From Proteus columbae (lineage in GTDB: Bacteria; Pseudomonadota; Gammaproteobacteria; Enterobacterales; Enterobacteriaceae): 64,000 nucleotides of DNA. Both the position numbers and the translations under genes were made by a program. The notes beneath the pieces are model-generated. The model was not told the DNA's origin. It did no database searches and saw only the letters and a program-made list of their open reading frames with translations. How positions within the stretch are numbered: position 1 is the stretch's first letter; each line of letters opens with the position of its first letter. The stretch is from positions 1,488,001 through 1,552,000 of the forward strand of contig NZ_CP043925.1 of assembly GCF_009914335.1 (NCBI RefSeq). The letters run 5' to 3'. Below, one piece after another: positions 8,465-18,311 of the stretch.

Positions 8465-8692
8465 TTAGTGAATATTGCCTTCATCAATTGAAGCACGCAA
8501 GGCGTGAACAAAAGAATCAGCAATCAGCATTCGTTGAGCAGGGGCAATACTTGTATTGATTAAGTTTGTCACCATGTTCCCCAACACCATCAAAGAAAGA
8601 TCTGTAGGAGTATGATGTTTTTCAAGAACGCTGACAAGTTCTGCAAGTAATTGCTCAACTTGTTCATCACTATAACGGGATTTTTGTGGCAT
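8465..8692 (-). CDS. yejL: YejL family protein (UPF0352)
   Basis: A 75-residue conserved protein of unknown function, the exact size of E. coli YejL, with the family opening '[26 protein letters not shown]' and an all-helical dimer fold expected. It is co-transcribed with yejM and divergent from yejK, the standard enterobacterial arrangement. Confidence 0.92.
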   Translation of the reverse strand: MPQKSRYSDEQVEQLLAELVSVLEKHHTPTDLSLMVLGNMVTNLINTSIAPAQRMLIADSFVHALRASIDEGNIH

Positions 8693-8847
8693 AAAATCTG
8701 AATTCCTACTAAATGAATAAAACGCTATATATTACCGTATTACTAGGCCTTTTTCCGCTATTAAATTAATTAATTTTCCCTTGATACTGAAAGTAGGGAG
8801 TGTTTGAATACGCGCACGAGAAAGAGACGCAATAGAAGAGGACGACC

Positions 8848-9852
8848 ATGAGTCTAGATATTAACCAATTAGTTTTGCATCAACTTATTAAGCGAGATGA
8901 GCAGACATTAGAAGTTGTGCTACGTGATTCACTCTTAGAAATTGAACCCGTTGTTCAGGAGATGATTGAAGAGTTGCATCGTGTATACAGTGCAAAAAGT
9001 AAAGCTTATGGTCTGTTTAATGAAGAAAGTGAATTAGCAGAAGCGCTGCGCTTACAGCGTAAAGGCGAAGAAAACTTTTTAGGTTTTTCACGAGCAGCAA
9101 CCGTGAGACTAAAAGATGAATTAGCAAAATATCCTTTTGCAGAAGGTGGCACCGTTCTATTTTGCCACTATCGCTATTTAGCGGTGGATTACCTTTTAAT
9201 TGCTGTACTTAGTAGTTGTAACAGTATGTGGGTAAATGACAGCCTTGATGTGTCATCAACGCGCTATTTAGATATTCCTCATGCAGACATTATTGCTCGT
9301 ATCGATTTAACTGAGTGGGAAACGGCTCCTGACTCTTTACGTTATTTAACATTTTTAAAAGGTCGTGTTGGACGTAAAGTCTCTGACTTCTTTATGGACT
9401 TTTTAGGTGCTCAAGAAGGTTTAAACGCTAAAGTTCAAAATAAAGGCTTATTACAAGCGGTTGACGATTTTTGTGAAGCCTCAGAAATGGGCAAGCAAGA
9501 GCGTCAAACTTGTCGTGAGCAAGTATATAGCTACTGTAACGAGCAATTACAATCGGGCGAAGAAATTGCCTTAACAGAGCTTGCCGAAGAATTACCGTCT
9601 TTGGGCGATCAAAACTTTGCTCAATTTACTGAAGAAAAAGGCTATGAGTTAGCTGAAACATTCCCCGCAGATCGCAGTACGTTACGTCAACTGATGAAGT
9701 ACTCAGGAAGTGGTGGTGGATTAACTGTGAATTTTGATGCGAAATTATTAGGGGAGAGAATATTCTGGGATCCAGCAACAGACACGCTCACCATTAAAGG
9801 TACACCGCCTAATTTACGTGATCAGCTACAACGTAGAGCATCAGAAAAATAA
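8848..9852 (+). CDS. yejK: nucleoid-associated protein YejK (NdpA)
   Basis: A 334-residue member of the NdpA family, matching E. coli YejK in length and in the motifs '[19 protein letters not shown]' (here '[20 protein letters not shown]', near residue 175) and '[13 protein letters not shown]' near the C terminus. It binds DNA and is found in the nucleoid fraction; its precise role is unsettled, and a topoisomerase-modulating role has been described for homologues. GAAGAGGA lies 5-6 nt before the ATG. Divergent from yejL. Confidence 0.94.
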   Translation: MSLDINQLVLHQLIKRDEQTLEVVLRDSLLEIEPVVQEMIEELHRVYSAKSKAYGLFNEESELAEALRLQRKGEENFLGFSRAATVRLKDELAKYPFAEGGTVLFCHYRYLAVDYLLIAVLSSCNSMWVNDSLDVSSTRYLDIPHADIIARIDLTEWETAPDSLRYLTFLKGRVGRKVSDFFMDFLGAQEGLNAKVQNKGLLQAVDDFCEASEMGKQERQTCREQVYSYCNEQLQSGEEIALTELAEELPSLGDQNFAQFTEEKGYELAETFPADRSTLRQLMKYSGSGGGLTVNFDAKLLGERIFWDPATDTLTIKGTPPNLRDQLQRRASEK

Positions 9853-9870
9853 TTAAATAGTAGAAACAAA

Positions 9871-9897
9871 TAACGCCACATTAAGTGGCGTTATATG
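9871..9897 (+). terminator. probable terminator of yejK
   Basis: AACGCCAC-atta-GTGGCGTT forms an 8-bp stem 19 nt after the yejK stop codon. Only a short T/A-rich tail follows, so termination is probable but not certain. Confidence 0.55.
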
Positions 9898-9935
9898 CTC
9901 GGCGTCCCGAAAAATAAAGCTCGAAGGGTGGCTTA

Positions 9936-10220
9936 TTAAGCGCGCAGGAAGTCGATATGAGTAATTTTTGGTTTATACTCGTGACGTTGCACTGCTTTAA
10001 CTTTAACTTTAGTTTCTTTGCCATCGATAACCAGGTTTACGAAATCTGAATAGAATTCTGATTTGTGTTCTTGGTTGATAACTTCGTTGTGATCTAAATC
10101 GATAGCGATTGGCTCTTCATTTCCGCCATAAACGATAGCAGGAAAACGGTTAGCCACACGCAGGCGGCGGCTCGCACCCTTACCCTGCTCTTTACGTACA
10201 GTTGCTTTGATAGTTAACAT
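9936..10220 (-). CDS. rplY: 50S ribosomal protein L25
   Basis: A 94-residue single-domain L25, the same length as the E. coli protein ('[33 protein letters not shown]'), which binds 5S rRNA in the central protuberance. It lacks the C-terminal CTC extension of other bacteria, as in other gammaproteobacteria. It is preceded by a 140-bp upstream region shared with the end of radD. Confidence 0.97.
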   Translation of the reverse strand: MLTIKATVRKEQGKGASRRLRVANRFPAIVYGGNEEPIAIDLDHNEVINQEHKSEFYSDFVNLVIDGKETKVKVKAVQRHEYKPKITHIDFLRA

Positions 10221-10364
10221 CTTTTTTCTCTTATAAAAAAGAAAGAAAATACATACTTGTTACAGGCGACCCAGCAACAAGCTCGAGATTTGGTTTATCT
10301 AAAAATAGATAAAGCGGGGCGCATTTTAACGAAAAAGTCCTCTAACAGCAAATATAAATCCAGA

Positions 10365-12128
10365 TTAATACAAGGTATCTGCTTTTCGGTAGCGGCCTGC
10401 ATAGTCAAAAATCTTATTTCTTATCTTCCAGAAGCTCTCTTTTTTACCTTTATGGGCGACAATAAAGTCGGGGTGACGTAACAAATCAAACTGTTTAATA
10501 ATGTCGTTGGCATTATGCCAAACAAAAGGAACACCTGGTGCGCGTTGATGTTCACGTAAAAATTTTAATTCAAATACTTTTCGTTGAGCTGGGGTGGTTA
10601 ATCGAAAACGTTCAGAGACAGACGTGCCTTCTTCATCGTAATAATTAATTTCTAACCATTCACCTTTAACATCATTTCCTGGCTTAAATTGCATTCCACC
10701 ACAGCGTAGAACTAATGCCCCTTTGAGTTTTAATGCCGCTTTGAGCATATCATCAGGATCAACCAAGATCTCATCGCAATGAACACAGCGACGTGCTGCA
10801 ATATCATTTTCTTCATTACAATGAGGACACAATTTAAAGCGGAAACGAAATTCACATTGCTGTTTTTGCCCTTGTTCATTGAGTTCCCAACCTTGGCAAC
10901 GGCGACCATAGTGTTCAATGATATCCCCATCAGCATCTACAATTCCCCAAAAGGTATTGGCAAATTGGCAAATAGGACAAAAAACTTGTACCGGCTGACT
11001 ATTTGGATTGGGTTTTTTAGTACCAACTTCGGGTAGATAGAGATCATGAGGATTACCTGCATAATCTAAAATCAGGCATTCTGTTTTTCCTGCAAATAAT
11101 CTTAATCCCCGTCCTACAATTTGTTGGTATAAACTCACAGACTCAGTGGGGCGTAAGATAGCAATTAAATCAACATGAGGTGCATCAAAACCTGTTGTTA
11201 GTACGGCAACATTGACCATATAACGTAATTGTTGCTGTTTAAAACGGGTAATAAGATCATCACGTTCATAAGAGGGGGTATCCGCACTGACTAATGCTGC
11301 TTCATCTTGTGGTAAAAGAGAAAGGATCTCTTTTGCATGTTCAACTGTCGCCGCAAATATCATTACTCCTCGGCAATTTTGCGCATATTCAATAATTTGA
11401 GCGACAATATGAGGCGTAATACGTTTTTGTCTCTTTATTTCACGGTTTAGATCTTCCTCATTAAATATCCCATTTTGGCTTGTTCTTACTTGGCTAAAGT
11501 CGTATTGCAATATAGGCATATCTAGGCGAGTTGGTGGAACTAAAAAATGATTGCTTATCATATAGCGCAAAGGCAATTCATAGATACAATCGCGGAAAAA
11601 GCAGTTTTCATCGCCTCTGATCATACCGTGATAATGATATTGATAAATCCAACCTGTAGGTAAACGATAAGGTGTTGCAGTTAATCCTAAGATACGTAAT
11701 TGTGGATTAATAGATTGCAATTGTTTAATGACTTGCTGATATTGGCTATCTTCAGACAAACTAATGCGATGGCATTCATCAATAATAAGAAGAGAAAAAG
11801 TATCACTAAACCGCGATAAATTACGGGCAACAGATTGCACACTACCAAAAACAACTTTCCCGCTACTCTCTTTTTGTTGTAAGCCAGCAGCAAAAATATC
11901 TGCAGATAGACCATAAGCCTCATATTTGCTATGGTTCTGTTCTACTAACTCTTTTACGTGTGCTAACACCAATACACGTCCGCGTGCTCTTTTAGCGAGT
12001 TCTGCAATCACTAAACTTTTCCCTGCGCCAGTAGGTAATACAATTACCGCAGGTGTATTGTGTTGGCGAAAATAAGAGATTGTCGCATTAACAGCGTCAA
12101 GTTGATAAGGTCTGAGTGTAAAAGCCAT
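10365..12128 (-). CDS. radD: superfamily 2 DNA helicase/ATPase RadD (YejH)
   Basis: A 587-residue SF2 ATPase, one residue longer than E. coli RadD. Walker A is LPTGAGKS (about residues 35-42) and Walker B is the DECH box ('[11 protein letters not shown]'). The helicase C-terminal domain ends with 'QIVGRGLRL'. A zinc-binding region follows with CPIC, CPHC and CVHC cysteine pairs (about 390-460). RadD acts with SSB and RecA in repair of double-strand breaks and stalled forks. It lies upstream of rplY and divergent from rsuA. Confidence 0.93.
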   Translation of the reverse strand: MAFTLRPYQLDAVNATISYFRQHNTPAVIVLPTGAGKSLVIAELAKRARGRVLVLAHVKELVEQNHSKYEAYGLSADIFAAGLQQKESSGKVVFGSVQSVARNLSRFSDTFSLLIIDECHRISLSEDSQYQQVIKQLQSINPQLRILGLTATPYRLPTGWIYQYHYHGMIRGDENCFFRDCIYELPLRYMISNHFLVPPTRLDMPILQYDFSQVRTSQNGIFNEEDLNREIKRQKRITPHIVAQIIEYAQNCRGVMIFAATVEHAKEILSLLPQDEAALVSADTPSYERDDLITRFKQQQLRYMVNVAVLTTGFDAPHVDLIAILRPTESVSLYQQIVGRGLRLFAGKTECLILDYAGNPHDLYLPEVGTKKPNPNSQPVQVFCPICQFANTFWGIVDADGDIIEHYGRRCQGWELNEQGQKQQCEFRFRFKLCPHCNEENDIAARRCVHCDEILVDPDDMLKAALKLKGALVLRCGGMQFKPGNDVKGEWLEINYYDEEGTSVSERFRLTTPAQRKVFELKFLREHQRAPGVPFVWHNANDIIKQFDLLRHPDFIVAHKGKKESFWKIRNKIFDYAGRYRKADTLY

Positions 12129-12309
12129 AACTCTGCATAAGAAATCAAACGGGGCGTCAGCGTAACATTTTTTTATAGGTAGCGCGAATAAGGGAGGAGT
12201 AAAGAGCGTGATAGTTTATTTATAAATTAATTAGTTGTTTTATTGTTAATATTCATTTTTAATAGATACCTCATATCAGATGGTATTCTTCCATTTTTCA
12301 GAGAAATTC

Positions 12310-13014
12310 ATGCGATTAGATAAATTTTTATCCCAGCAATTGGGTATTAGCCGTAGCTTGATCCTTCGTGAATTAAGAGCAGGGCTTGTAACAATTGATG
12401 GCGAAATGGTGAAAAGCGGTTCAACCAAAATTGCACCAGAGCAAGAAGTAGCTTACGACGGTAATGTCTTAACTCAAATTTTAGGGCCTCGCTACTTTAT
12501 GTTGAATAAGCCAATTGGCTATGTATGTTCAACAGACGATCCAGTTAATCCAACTATCCTCTATTTTATTGATGAACCTTTGGCTCATAAATTACATGCT
12601 GCTGGGCGTTTAGATATTGATACAACAGGACTTGTTTTATTAACGGATAATGGTCAATGGTCACATCGTATTACGGCACCAAAACATCATTGTGAGAAAA
12701 CCTATCTGGTTACGTTAGAAGAACCGATTGGAGAGGGTGTTGCTGAACAATTCCAAAAGGGTGTTCAACTCAACGGTGAAAAAGACCTAACAAAACCCGC
12801 CACGTTAGAAATTATTACGCCAACAGAAGTCAAACTTACTATTAGTGAAGGCAAATACCACCAAGTAAAACGTATGTTTGCGGCAGTGGGTAATCATGTA
12901 AGTGCATTACATCGTGAGCGTATTGGTGATATTACATTAGATGAGACTTTAGCTGAGGGCGAATATCGTCCATTAACAGAAGAAGAGATCAACAGCATTC
13001 ACCTACCTCAATAA
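12310..13014 (+). CDS. rsuA: 16S rRNA pseudouridine(516) synthase RsuA
   Basis: A 234-residue enzyme; the start at 12310 is chosen because the protein then begins MRLDKFL as in E. coli RsuA. Residues 1-60 form an S4-like RNA-binding domain. The catalytic motif '[21 protein letters not shown]' (here '[19 protein letters not shown]', near residue 97) carries the nucleophilic Asp. It converts U516 of 16S rRNA to pseudouridine during 30S assembly. The bcr gene follows 38 bp later on the same strand, as in E. coli. Confidence 0.95.
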   Translation: MRLDKFLSQQLGISRSLILRELRAGLVTIDGEMVKSGSTKIAPEQEVAYDGNVLTQILGPRYFMLNKPIGYVCSTDDPVNPTILYFIDEPLAHKLHAAGRLDIDTTGLVLLTDNGQWSHRITAPKHHCEKTYLVTLEEPIGEGVAEQFQKGVQLNGEKDLTKPATLEIITPTEVKLTISEGKYHQVKRMFAAVGNHVSALHRERIGDITLDETLAEGEYRPLTEEEINSIHLPQ

Positions 13015-13051
13015 TTATTATTTATCCTGTCGTTTTTGGGAGTTTATCTGC

Positions 13052-14236
13052 GTGCAACAGCAACGTTCGTCGTACCTTAGTCTCATTTTAATACTGGGAC
13101 TGATTTCCATGCTTATGCCATTGGCTATAGATATGTATTTGCCAAGTTTACCAACTATTGCACAAGATTTTGGTGTACCTAGTGGCAAAGTACAAATGAC
13201 ATTAAGTATCTATATTTTTGGTTTTGCTATTGGGCAATTAGTCTATGGTCCTATGGCTGATAGTTTGGGACGTAAGCCTGTCATTTTGGGCGGCGTAATT
13301 GTTTTTGCTTTTGCCTCTAGTGCATGTGCATTATCTGAATCAATAGATATGTTAATTGGCATGCGCTTTTTACATGGTTTTGCAGCAGCTGCGGCAAGTG
13401 TTGTTATTAATGCATTGATGAGAGATATGTTCTCTAGAGATGATTTTTCTAGGAGTATGTCTTTTGTTGCACTTGTTATGACTATCGCACCTTTATTAGC
13501 GCCACTATTAGGTGCTTGGGTGATGAATTGGTTTTCATGGCATGCTATTTTCTGGAGTATCGCGATAGCCGCCGTGATTGCATCTGCATTAATTGCTTTT
13601 TATATTCCAGAAACATTACCAAAAGAGCGTCGCCAACGCTTTAGCTTAAGAGTGACATTTAGCCAATTTATTAGTCTGTTTAGAACACGTCGTGTCCTCT
13701 GCTATATTTTGGCTTCAGGTTTTTCTTTTGCTGGTATGTTTTCATTTCTTAGTGCTGGCCCTTTTGTCTACATCGAATTGCATGGTATTCCCTTTGATCA
13801 ATTTGGATTATATTTTGGTTTTAATATCATCTTCTTAATTGTGATGACAAGCATTAATGGGCGATATGTTCGTCGATTTGGTGCGTTGAATATGTTACGC
13901 CTAGGATTAACTATTCAATGTCTTATGGGGATCTTTTTATTGCTGGTGGTCGCTCTTAATTTACATTTCTATTTCCTTGTTGTGGGGGTAGCAATGTATG
14001 TGGGCGGGATCGCTATGATCACATCGAATGCGATGGCCGTTATTCTTGATGACTATCCCCATATGGCAGGAACGGTTTCTTCTCTCGCAGGAACAGTGCG
14101 TTTTGGTGTTGGTGCGTTAGTTGGAACGGCTATTGCTATGCTACCAGCAAAATCAGAATGGCCAATGGTAAGCTCTATGGCATTCTGTGTACTGTTTGCT
14201 ATGGGGTTTATTTTGCTTGCTCGTCGTTATAAATAA
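13052..14236 (+). CDS. bcr: Bcr/CflA family multidrug efflux MFS transporter
   Basis: A 394-residue transporter of the 12-helix major facilitator superfamily, drug:H+ antiporter-1 type, closest to E. coli Bcr (bicyclomycin/sulfonamide efflux). GTG is the start. Motif A-like '[16 protein letters not shown]' is in the loop between helices 2 and 3 (about residues 70-85), and the family sequence '[15 protein letters not shown]' follows helix 1. Position after rsuA is conserved. A strong hairpin follows the stop. Confidence 0.92.
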   Translation: MQQQRSSYLSLILILGLISMLMPLAIDMYLPSLPTIAQDFGVPSGKVQMTLSIYIFGFAIGQLVYGPMADSLGRKPVILGGVIVFAFASSACALSESIDMLIGMRFLHGFAAAAASVVINALMRDMFSRDDFSRSMSFVALVMTIAPLLAPLLGAWVMNWFSWHAIFWSIAIAAVIASALIAFYIPETLPKERRQRFSLRVTFSQFISLFRTRRVLCYILASGFSFAGMFSFLSAGPFVYIELHGIPFDQFGLYFGFNIIFLIVMTSINGRYVRRFGALNMLRLGLTIQCLMGIFLLLVVALNLHFYFLVVGVAMYVGGIAMITSNAMAVILDDYPHMAGTVSSLAGTVRFGVGALVGTAIAMLPAKSEWPMVSSMAFCVLFAMGFILLARRYK

Positions 14237-14242
14237 GAACAT

Positions 14243-14280
14243 CACGCTATAAATAACAGAAATTTATAGCGTGCTCCTCT
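14243..14280 (+). terminator. terminator of bcr
   Basis: CACGCTATAAAT-aacagaa-ATTTATAGCGTG is a perfect 12-bp stem 7 nt after the bcr stop, followed by a pyrimidine-rich CTCCTCTTTTCCT tail. Confidence 0.75.
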
Positions 14281-14552
14281 TTTCCTGTCTCTATTTCCTC
14301 TAAAAACACCACATTTTCCTCTGCTGTATTTCATGAATCGTTTCAAATTAGTGTGATTTTTTGATTTGAATCAATACTTGATGTTGTTTTTTTGTTAAAT
14401 TAAGTAAAATTTATTTTAATAATCATCTATTATTGTTTTGTTGATATGAAGTATCGTGATAAAAATTGATGGATTGTTTTACTTGAATGCGTAATATTTT
14501 ATACAATTATTTTATATGGTTGATAAAATGTTAAATAAATGGAAGAATAATT

Positions 14553-14633
14553 GAAGAGATTAAGCATTGCAGGCATGAATATCTGCAAACACTAAGCTAA
14601 ACGAATGGTTTGATACGTCTCTTCGCTTTTTTT
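14553..14633 (+). ncRNA. candidate small RNA between bcr and yejG
   Basis: In the 520-bp gap after bcr there is a compact transcription-unit signature. A promoter-like TTGATA (14520-14525), 17-nt spacer and AAGAAT (14543-14548) is followed by a stem GAAGAGA (14553) closing with TCTCTTC (14618), then GC and seven Ts. An inner stem TTGCAG/CTGCAA (14567-14572/14583-14588) lies inside. No ORF of note lies here. The two-stem shape and U7 tail are those of Hfq-type sRNAs. It could instead be only a terminator; no known sRNA is recognised. The rest of the gap (14281-14519, 14634-14756) is AT-rich with nothing identifiable. Confidence 0.45.
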
Positions 14634-14756
14634 GTAAAGCAATTGTAATATTTATGTTCTATGATTAACAAAGTTCTAATATGCGTGTGAGCAAGTCAGT
14701 TCAAACTCGTATTGATGATGTATTAAATTAACGTGTTGATGAAACAGGATTGATTT

Positions 14757-15104
14757 GTGGATAATGTACAACTTTCGGTAGTTCATAAGCTGCCGCTGAG
14801 TTATCGGTGGCTAGCAGGCTTTGCAGGCACAAGAGTAGAAATACTGCCCGAAAATGATGCTGGAAAGCAAAATACGCTAATTGGCTTAAAATTATTAAGT
14901 CATGATGGTATGACACTGGATGAAGCAATACAGAATTTGCGTCAGTATCTGAGTAATCTCCATATTGATAGCGTTGTGATTGAGTGGGATGGAGCTCCTT
15001 GCCTTTTCCTTCATAGCGACGATGAATGTGCTGCATTATGTTGCTTAAAAAACGCGGGTGTCGCTATTGCAGAGCCATTCCCAACGGCATATTCTTATTT
15101 ATAA
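14757..15104 (+). CDS. yejG: YejG family protein
   Basis: A 115-residue protein starting at GTG (AGGA upstream), matching E. coli YejG in length and in 'QLSVVHKLP..YRW.AGFAG..VE', 'NTLIGLKLLSHDG' and the C-terminal 'LKNAGVAIAEPF'. Function is not established. In E. coli it is also the neighbour of bcr, so synteny supports the call. Confidence 0.9.
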   Translation: MDNVQLSVVHKLPLSYRWLAGFAGTRVEILPENDAGKQNTLIGLKLLSHDGMTLDEAIQNLRQYLSNLHIDSVVIEWDGAPCLFLHSDDECAALCCLKNAGVAIAEPFPTAYSYL

Positions 15105-15165
15105 CGCCTATTTAATGTTATAAAACCAATGTAGTTACTGTGCGGTTTAAGCATGGTCAAGAATA

Positions 15166-15206
15166 TAAAAAAAGCCTCATTATTTATTTTAATGAGGCTT
15201 TTTTAT
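15166..15206. terminator. bidirectional terminator between yejG and mepS
   Basis: AAAAAAAGCCTCATTA on one arm pairs with TAATGAGGCTTTTTT on the other, giving a long stem with A-run and T-run on both sides. It serves the convergent genes yejG (+) and mepS (-). Confidence 0.88.
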
Positions 15207-15230
15207 TGCAATAAGATATAAGGGAATTAA

Positions 15231-15845
15231 TTATCTTAATACATTTTGCGAAAGGTTGTTTTCAACAAGCGCTGCGTCATTTTTGTCAATAACACGTCTT
15301 GCTGCATAAAAACGTTTGTTCCAGTAGACATTAGACATTTCTGACACTGTTACACCATTGCTGGTGGATGCATGTACAAATTTATCATTACCGATGTAAA
15401 TTCCAACATGGCGCATAGTACGGCCTGTTTTGAATAGAACGAGATCGCCTGCTTGTAATTTTGATTTATTAACCTGAGTACCAGAGAACTGTTGGTCTGA
15501 GGTTGAGCGAGGAAGTTCTACACCGAATTGGTCAAGAAAGGTTCTTTGTACAAAGGCGGAACAGTCGATACCTTTTTTAGTATCTCCACCTAAACGATAA
15601 GCGACGCCTTTCCAGTCTGCATATTGGTCAAGTATCTTAGATTTTATATCGAGATTCTTCACCAATGATTCAAATTCATCTTGTGATGCTTGGGAAATAG
15701 ATGTGCTTGATGATGTATTAAGTGGGGTAGTGCTTGAATTCGCTAAGCGTGAATTTGCGTTCTGTGAGCTACATGCTGATAGCGTAGCTACAACAATGAA
15801 CGCCGGTATGAGCTTAAGCATTCTCATATACGGTTTTGTTCTCAT
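15231..15845 (-). CDS. mepS: murein DD-endopeptidase MepS (Spr), NlpC/P60 lipoprotein
   Basis: A 204-residue lipoprotein. The signal peptide ends in the lipobox LSAC (Cys25) for outer-membrane anchoring. The NlpC/P60 domain carries catalytic Cys95 in 'GIDCSAF', His146 in 'MRHVGIYIG' and a second His158 in 'FVHAST'. MepS cleaves D-Ala-mDAP cross-links and is needed for peptidoglycan growth; in E. coli it is degraded by NlpI-Prc. A weakly acidic C-terminal tail beyond 'AARRV' is longer than in E. coli. The ATG at 15845 is used; 15827 or 15821 are possible. Confidence 0.94.
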   Translation of the reverse strand: MRTKPYMRMLKLIPAFIVVATLSACSSQNANSRLANSSTTPLNTSSSTSISQASQDEFESLVKNLDIKSKILDQYADWKGVAYRLGGDTKKGIDCSAFVQRTFLDQFGVELPRSTSDQQFSGTQVNKSKLQAGDLVLFKTGRTMRHVGIYIGNDKFVHASTSNGVTVSEMSNVYWNKRFYAARRVIDKNDAALVENNLSQNVLR

Positions 15846-16152
15846 TGTGACAGATTTCCCTTACATCCTTACGTGCAGAAGCGCACATGAATTATTCACC
15901 AAATAACCAGAGAATATAGTGTAATTTAACTCTGGCAACCCTATTTCGCGAAAAACGTGCTCTAAAGCACGTAAATATCCACATTAAACAATAAATAATG
16001 AAGAAACCAGAAAAGTGTACAGAAAGAGGGGCTAAATGGCGAGAGAAAAGGCGCTTAATTTACAAAACATTAGATAATAAAGTGCTAATACTTAAAATAG
16101 ATCTCATTTTGTCATAATAATATCATTTAACTGTCAAAAAAATGACCAAAAG
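15846..16152. other. intergenic region upstream of mepS
   Basis: This 300-bp AT-rich stretch must hold the mepS promoter on the minus strand. GCGAAAAACGTGC-type short inverted motifs near 15948-15972 are visible, but I see no gene, RNA or clear operator. Confidence 0.4.
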
Positions 16153-16184
16153 AATAAGTGCAATATTACACTTATTCTCTTTTA
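16153..16184 (-). terminator. terminator downstream of lpxT
   Basis: GAATAAGTG pairs with CACTTATTC across an 8-nt loop; on the minus strand it is followed by TTTTGG and lies 24-55 nt after the lpxT stop. A T-rich run is also present on the + side. Confidence 0.7.
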
Positions 16185-16207
16185 ATAAATTAAATGTGTT
16201 TTCCCTT

Positions 16208-16915
16208 TTATTTTTTAAAAGGAAGATGTTTTTCTAATTGTCTGACAATAATATTTGATAATGGTGTAATTAATAACCAACTTGTTGTGATTAAAGTTAA
16301 AGAAATAGAACCAACTAATATATCTGATGCCCAGTGTGCACCGGCCATAACTCTTGGTAATGAAAATACGACAGTAATAAGAAGAGCACATAAGAAAGAA
16401 CGAAACGAGAGATAACGTAATATAAAGCTACAGAAGATAAGTAGCATCAAACCATGATCGCCAGGGAAGCTATCACCTGAGGCATCTTTTGTAGGAATGC
16501 CAGTCATAACGCCTACTCTATGCACATCTTGAAAATGAAGTGTTGGGCTTGGTCTTTCAATGGGAATATTTTGTCCCAATTGATTAATCAGCACTGCACT
16601 TATTACCATCACTAATCCCACAATGACAAGATGGCGTTTACCCATATAATCTTTTTTACGGAATGTATTGTAATAAAGTGCACCCATCGCCAGCAAAATA
16701 ACTAAATCAAACTTTCTATTATTAGTATAAGCCACAAAAGAGGCAAAAAAAGTATCAGGTAAAATGTGCTGATTAAAAAAATAAAAAATATGAGTGTCAA
16801 TTGATAGCCAAAATCCATGTTGTGCTGGAAGATACCAAGAGAAAAAAATAATTAGACCTGCAAGATTAAGTAGAAAAATAGCAAGTGCTTTTTGGTGAAA
16901 ATAAGAAAGTTTCAT
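16208..16915 (-). CDS. lpxT: PAP2-family lipid A phosphotransferase LpxT (YeiU)
   Basis: A 235-residue inner-membrane protein with about six transmembrane helices and the PAP2 phosphatase signature: 'GQNIPIERPSP' (motif 1 region), 'GDSFPGDHG' (motif 2, S/P-GDH) and 'RVMAGAHWASDILVG' (motif 3, catalytic His). LpxT transfers phosphate from undecaprenyl pyrophosphate to Kdo2-lipid A at the periplasmic face, recycling the carrier lipid. Its adjacency to mepS matches E. coli. A related UDP-phosphatase activity cannot be excluded from sequence alone. Confidence 0.85.
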   Translation of the reverse strand: MKLSYFHQKALAIFLLNLAGLIIFFSWYLPAQHGFWLSIDTHIFYFFNQHILPDTFFASFVAYTNNRKFDLVILLAMGALYYNTFRKKDYMGKRHLVIVGLVMVISAVLINQLGQNIPIERPSPTLHFQDVHRVGVMTGIPTKDASGDSFPGDHGLMLLIFCSFILRYLSFRSFLCALLITVVFSLPRVMAGAHWASDILVGSISLTLITTSWLLITPLSNIIVRQLEKHLPFKK

Positions 16916-16946
16916 AATAATAAAATGACAAATTTTACGTGTATTT

Positions 16947-16962
16947 GGTGATCTGGATCACA
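16947..16962. promoter_or_regulatory. CRP-like site
   Basis: GGTGATCTGGATCACA fits the CRP pattern TGTGA-N6-TCACA with one mismatch. It lies 32 bp upstream of lpxT and about 300 bp upstream of the secreted-protein gene at 17263; either could be the target. The rest of 16963-17250 is AT-rich with no feature I can support. Confidence 0.45.
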
Positions 16963-17262
16963 AAAAGTTTGAGTTTAATTATAGGACTATAACCAAAATA
17001 AAAAAATAGATCTTTGCAATTTGCTGTTTGTGTAAATGTTATACTTTGGTTTCATTTCTGTTGGATTTTTTCATACCCACTTAACTCAAATTTAGAATAT
17101 TTTTTCTTGATACTCGTAATTTGAGTATTATATAATTTTTTTCTATTCTTTAATTAAAGATAAAAGTTAAATAAATAAAGTAACAAGCCGATATTAGTTA
17201 GGACTTTAATAACATATTGGCTTGTGGAATTTACACACCCCAATAATCATAGGAGGCTAGTT

Positions 17263-17574
17263 TTGAATAAGTTATGTATTGCAGCTACGTGCTTAACTTT
17301 ATTATTAAGTACACCTACTTTTGCTAAGGAAAATAAAGTCATTGGTTCCGGAACTATAACTTTTGTTGGTGCAATTGTTGAGGGCAATTGTCTAATGGAT
17401 ACAGAGAAAAACACTTTTAAAACAAGTTGTTGGAATGGCACTGAAATGCAAGAATCTCAATATCAGTTAGAAAGGAATAAGCACTTTAACTCTAAATTGA
17501 TTAACAACAAAGGCTCTATGGATATTAAATGGATTAATGACAATTTAGCTGTAATGAACATTGTTTATAATTAG
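17263..17574 (+). CDS. small secreted pilin-like protein (paralogue 1)
   Basis: A 103-residue protein starting at TTG 17263, chosen because AGGAGG lies at 17251-17256 and the product then begins with a clear Sec signal peptide (MNKLCIAATCLTLLLSTPTFA, about 21 residues, cleavage after TFA). The mature part has 'GSGTITFVGAIVEGNC' and a second Cys about 17 residues on, resembling the N-terminal strand and disulphide of type 1 pilins, but it is far shorter than a pilin (about 82 mature residues versus 150-160) and lacks the usual C-terminal beta-zipper motif. It shares its pattern with the gene at 17841. No usher or chaperone is nearby. Role unknown. Confidence 0.7.
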   Translation: MNKLCIAATCLTLLLSTPTFAKENKVIGSGTITFVGAIVEGNCLMDTEKNTFKTSCWNGTEMQESQYQLERNKHFNSKLINNKGSMDIKWINDNLAVMNIVYN

Positions 17575-17714
17575 TTTCCCATAGACTTAATAATAAAAAT
17601 AATTGTATTAATTAAATAAAATTTTAATACTTTTATAGAACTGTTATTAAAGTTAAAAATATTTGACTTAAGTTTAATCAACGTTGATTTCTTATTTATA
17701 AACATCGAACACTT

Positions 17715-17736
17715 ATATTTGATAGACATCAAATAT
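17715..17736. promoter_or_regulatory. 22-bp perfect palindrome upstream of the second pilin-like gene
   Basis: ATATTTGAT-AGAC-ATCAAATAT is a 9+9-bp perfect inverted repeat about 105 bp upstream of the ATG at 17841. It is not followed by a T run, so an operator is more likely than a terminator. The regulator is unknown. Confidence 0.55.
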
Positions 17737-17840
17737 TCCTCTTATGTCTATATAAATGTCATATTTTATTGCTATGATGAAAATATGTCGGGTAGGTGTG
17801 ATCCCCATACCTGCTAGCGCAAACAAGAAGTGAGGTCGTT

Positions 17841-18170
17841 ATGAGAAAATATCTGACCGTAGTATGTAGTCTTCTCGTTTCCAGTTCGATATCATTAGCT
17901 TGGGCATCTGCTCCCATGCAAACAACAGGGCAGATTTATCTGCGGGGTGCGATTGTGGATCCTGCATGTGAGATGAATTTCACATTTGATAAAGCTGAAT
18001 ACCAATGTTACAAACACAACAAAGTGTTTACATCTACTCAATCTATTGTTCCTGCGTCTTTTGATAAATCCCAACAAACTATTATTTTGCCTCAAGATAT
18101 GGGCAAGGCTGAGATCCGTTGGATGGATGATACCCAAAAGAATGGTGTTATTGACGTTCACTATTTTTAA
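17841..18170 (+). CDS. small secreted pilin-like protein (paralogue 2)
   Basis: A 109-residue protein with a signal peptide (cleavage after about residue 23, 'LAWASA'). The mature part 'TGQIYLRGAIVDPACEM' followed by a second Cys in 'EYQCYKHNK' parallels the protein at 17263 ('SGTITFVGAIVEGNC ... TSCWNG'), and both end with 'I.W..D........V.Y'. They are therefore diverged duplicates of a short fimbrial-fold secreted protein. Context gives no secretion or assembly partner. Confidence 0.7.
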   Translation: MRKYLTVVCSLLVSSSISLAWASAPMQTTGQIYLRGAIVDPACEMNFTFDKAEYQCYKHNKVFTSTQSIVPASFDKSQQTIILPQDMGKAEIRWMDDTQKNGVIDVHYF

Positions 18171-18311
18171 TGTGTCTGTGGGTAGACAGAGGTAGGTTGC
18201 AAAAGATAAACAAGTCAAATAATCGTTTGTCACATTGGGTTTCTTACGATTATCTGACCTATTTAAAGCAACATTAGCTATATGCTAATGAGTAGGGCTT
18301 TTGACTGTTGA

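Noticed and set aside
10257..10481. 74-codon frame between rplY and radD
   Set aside because: Antisense to radD and its leader; no SD or similarity.
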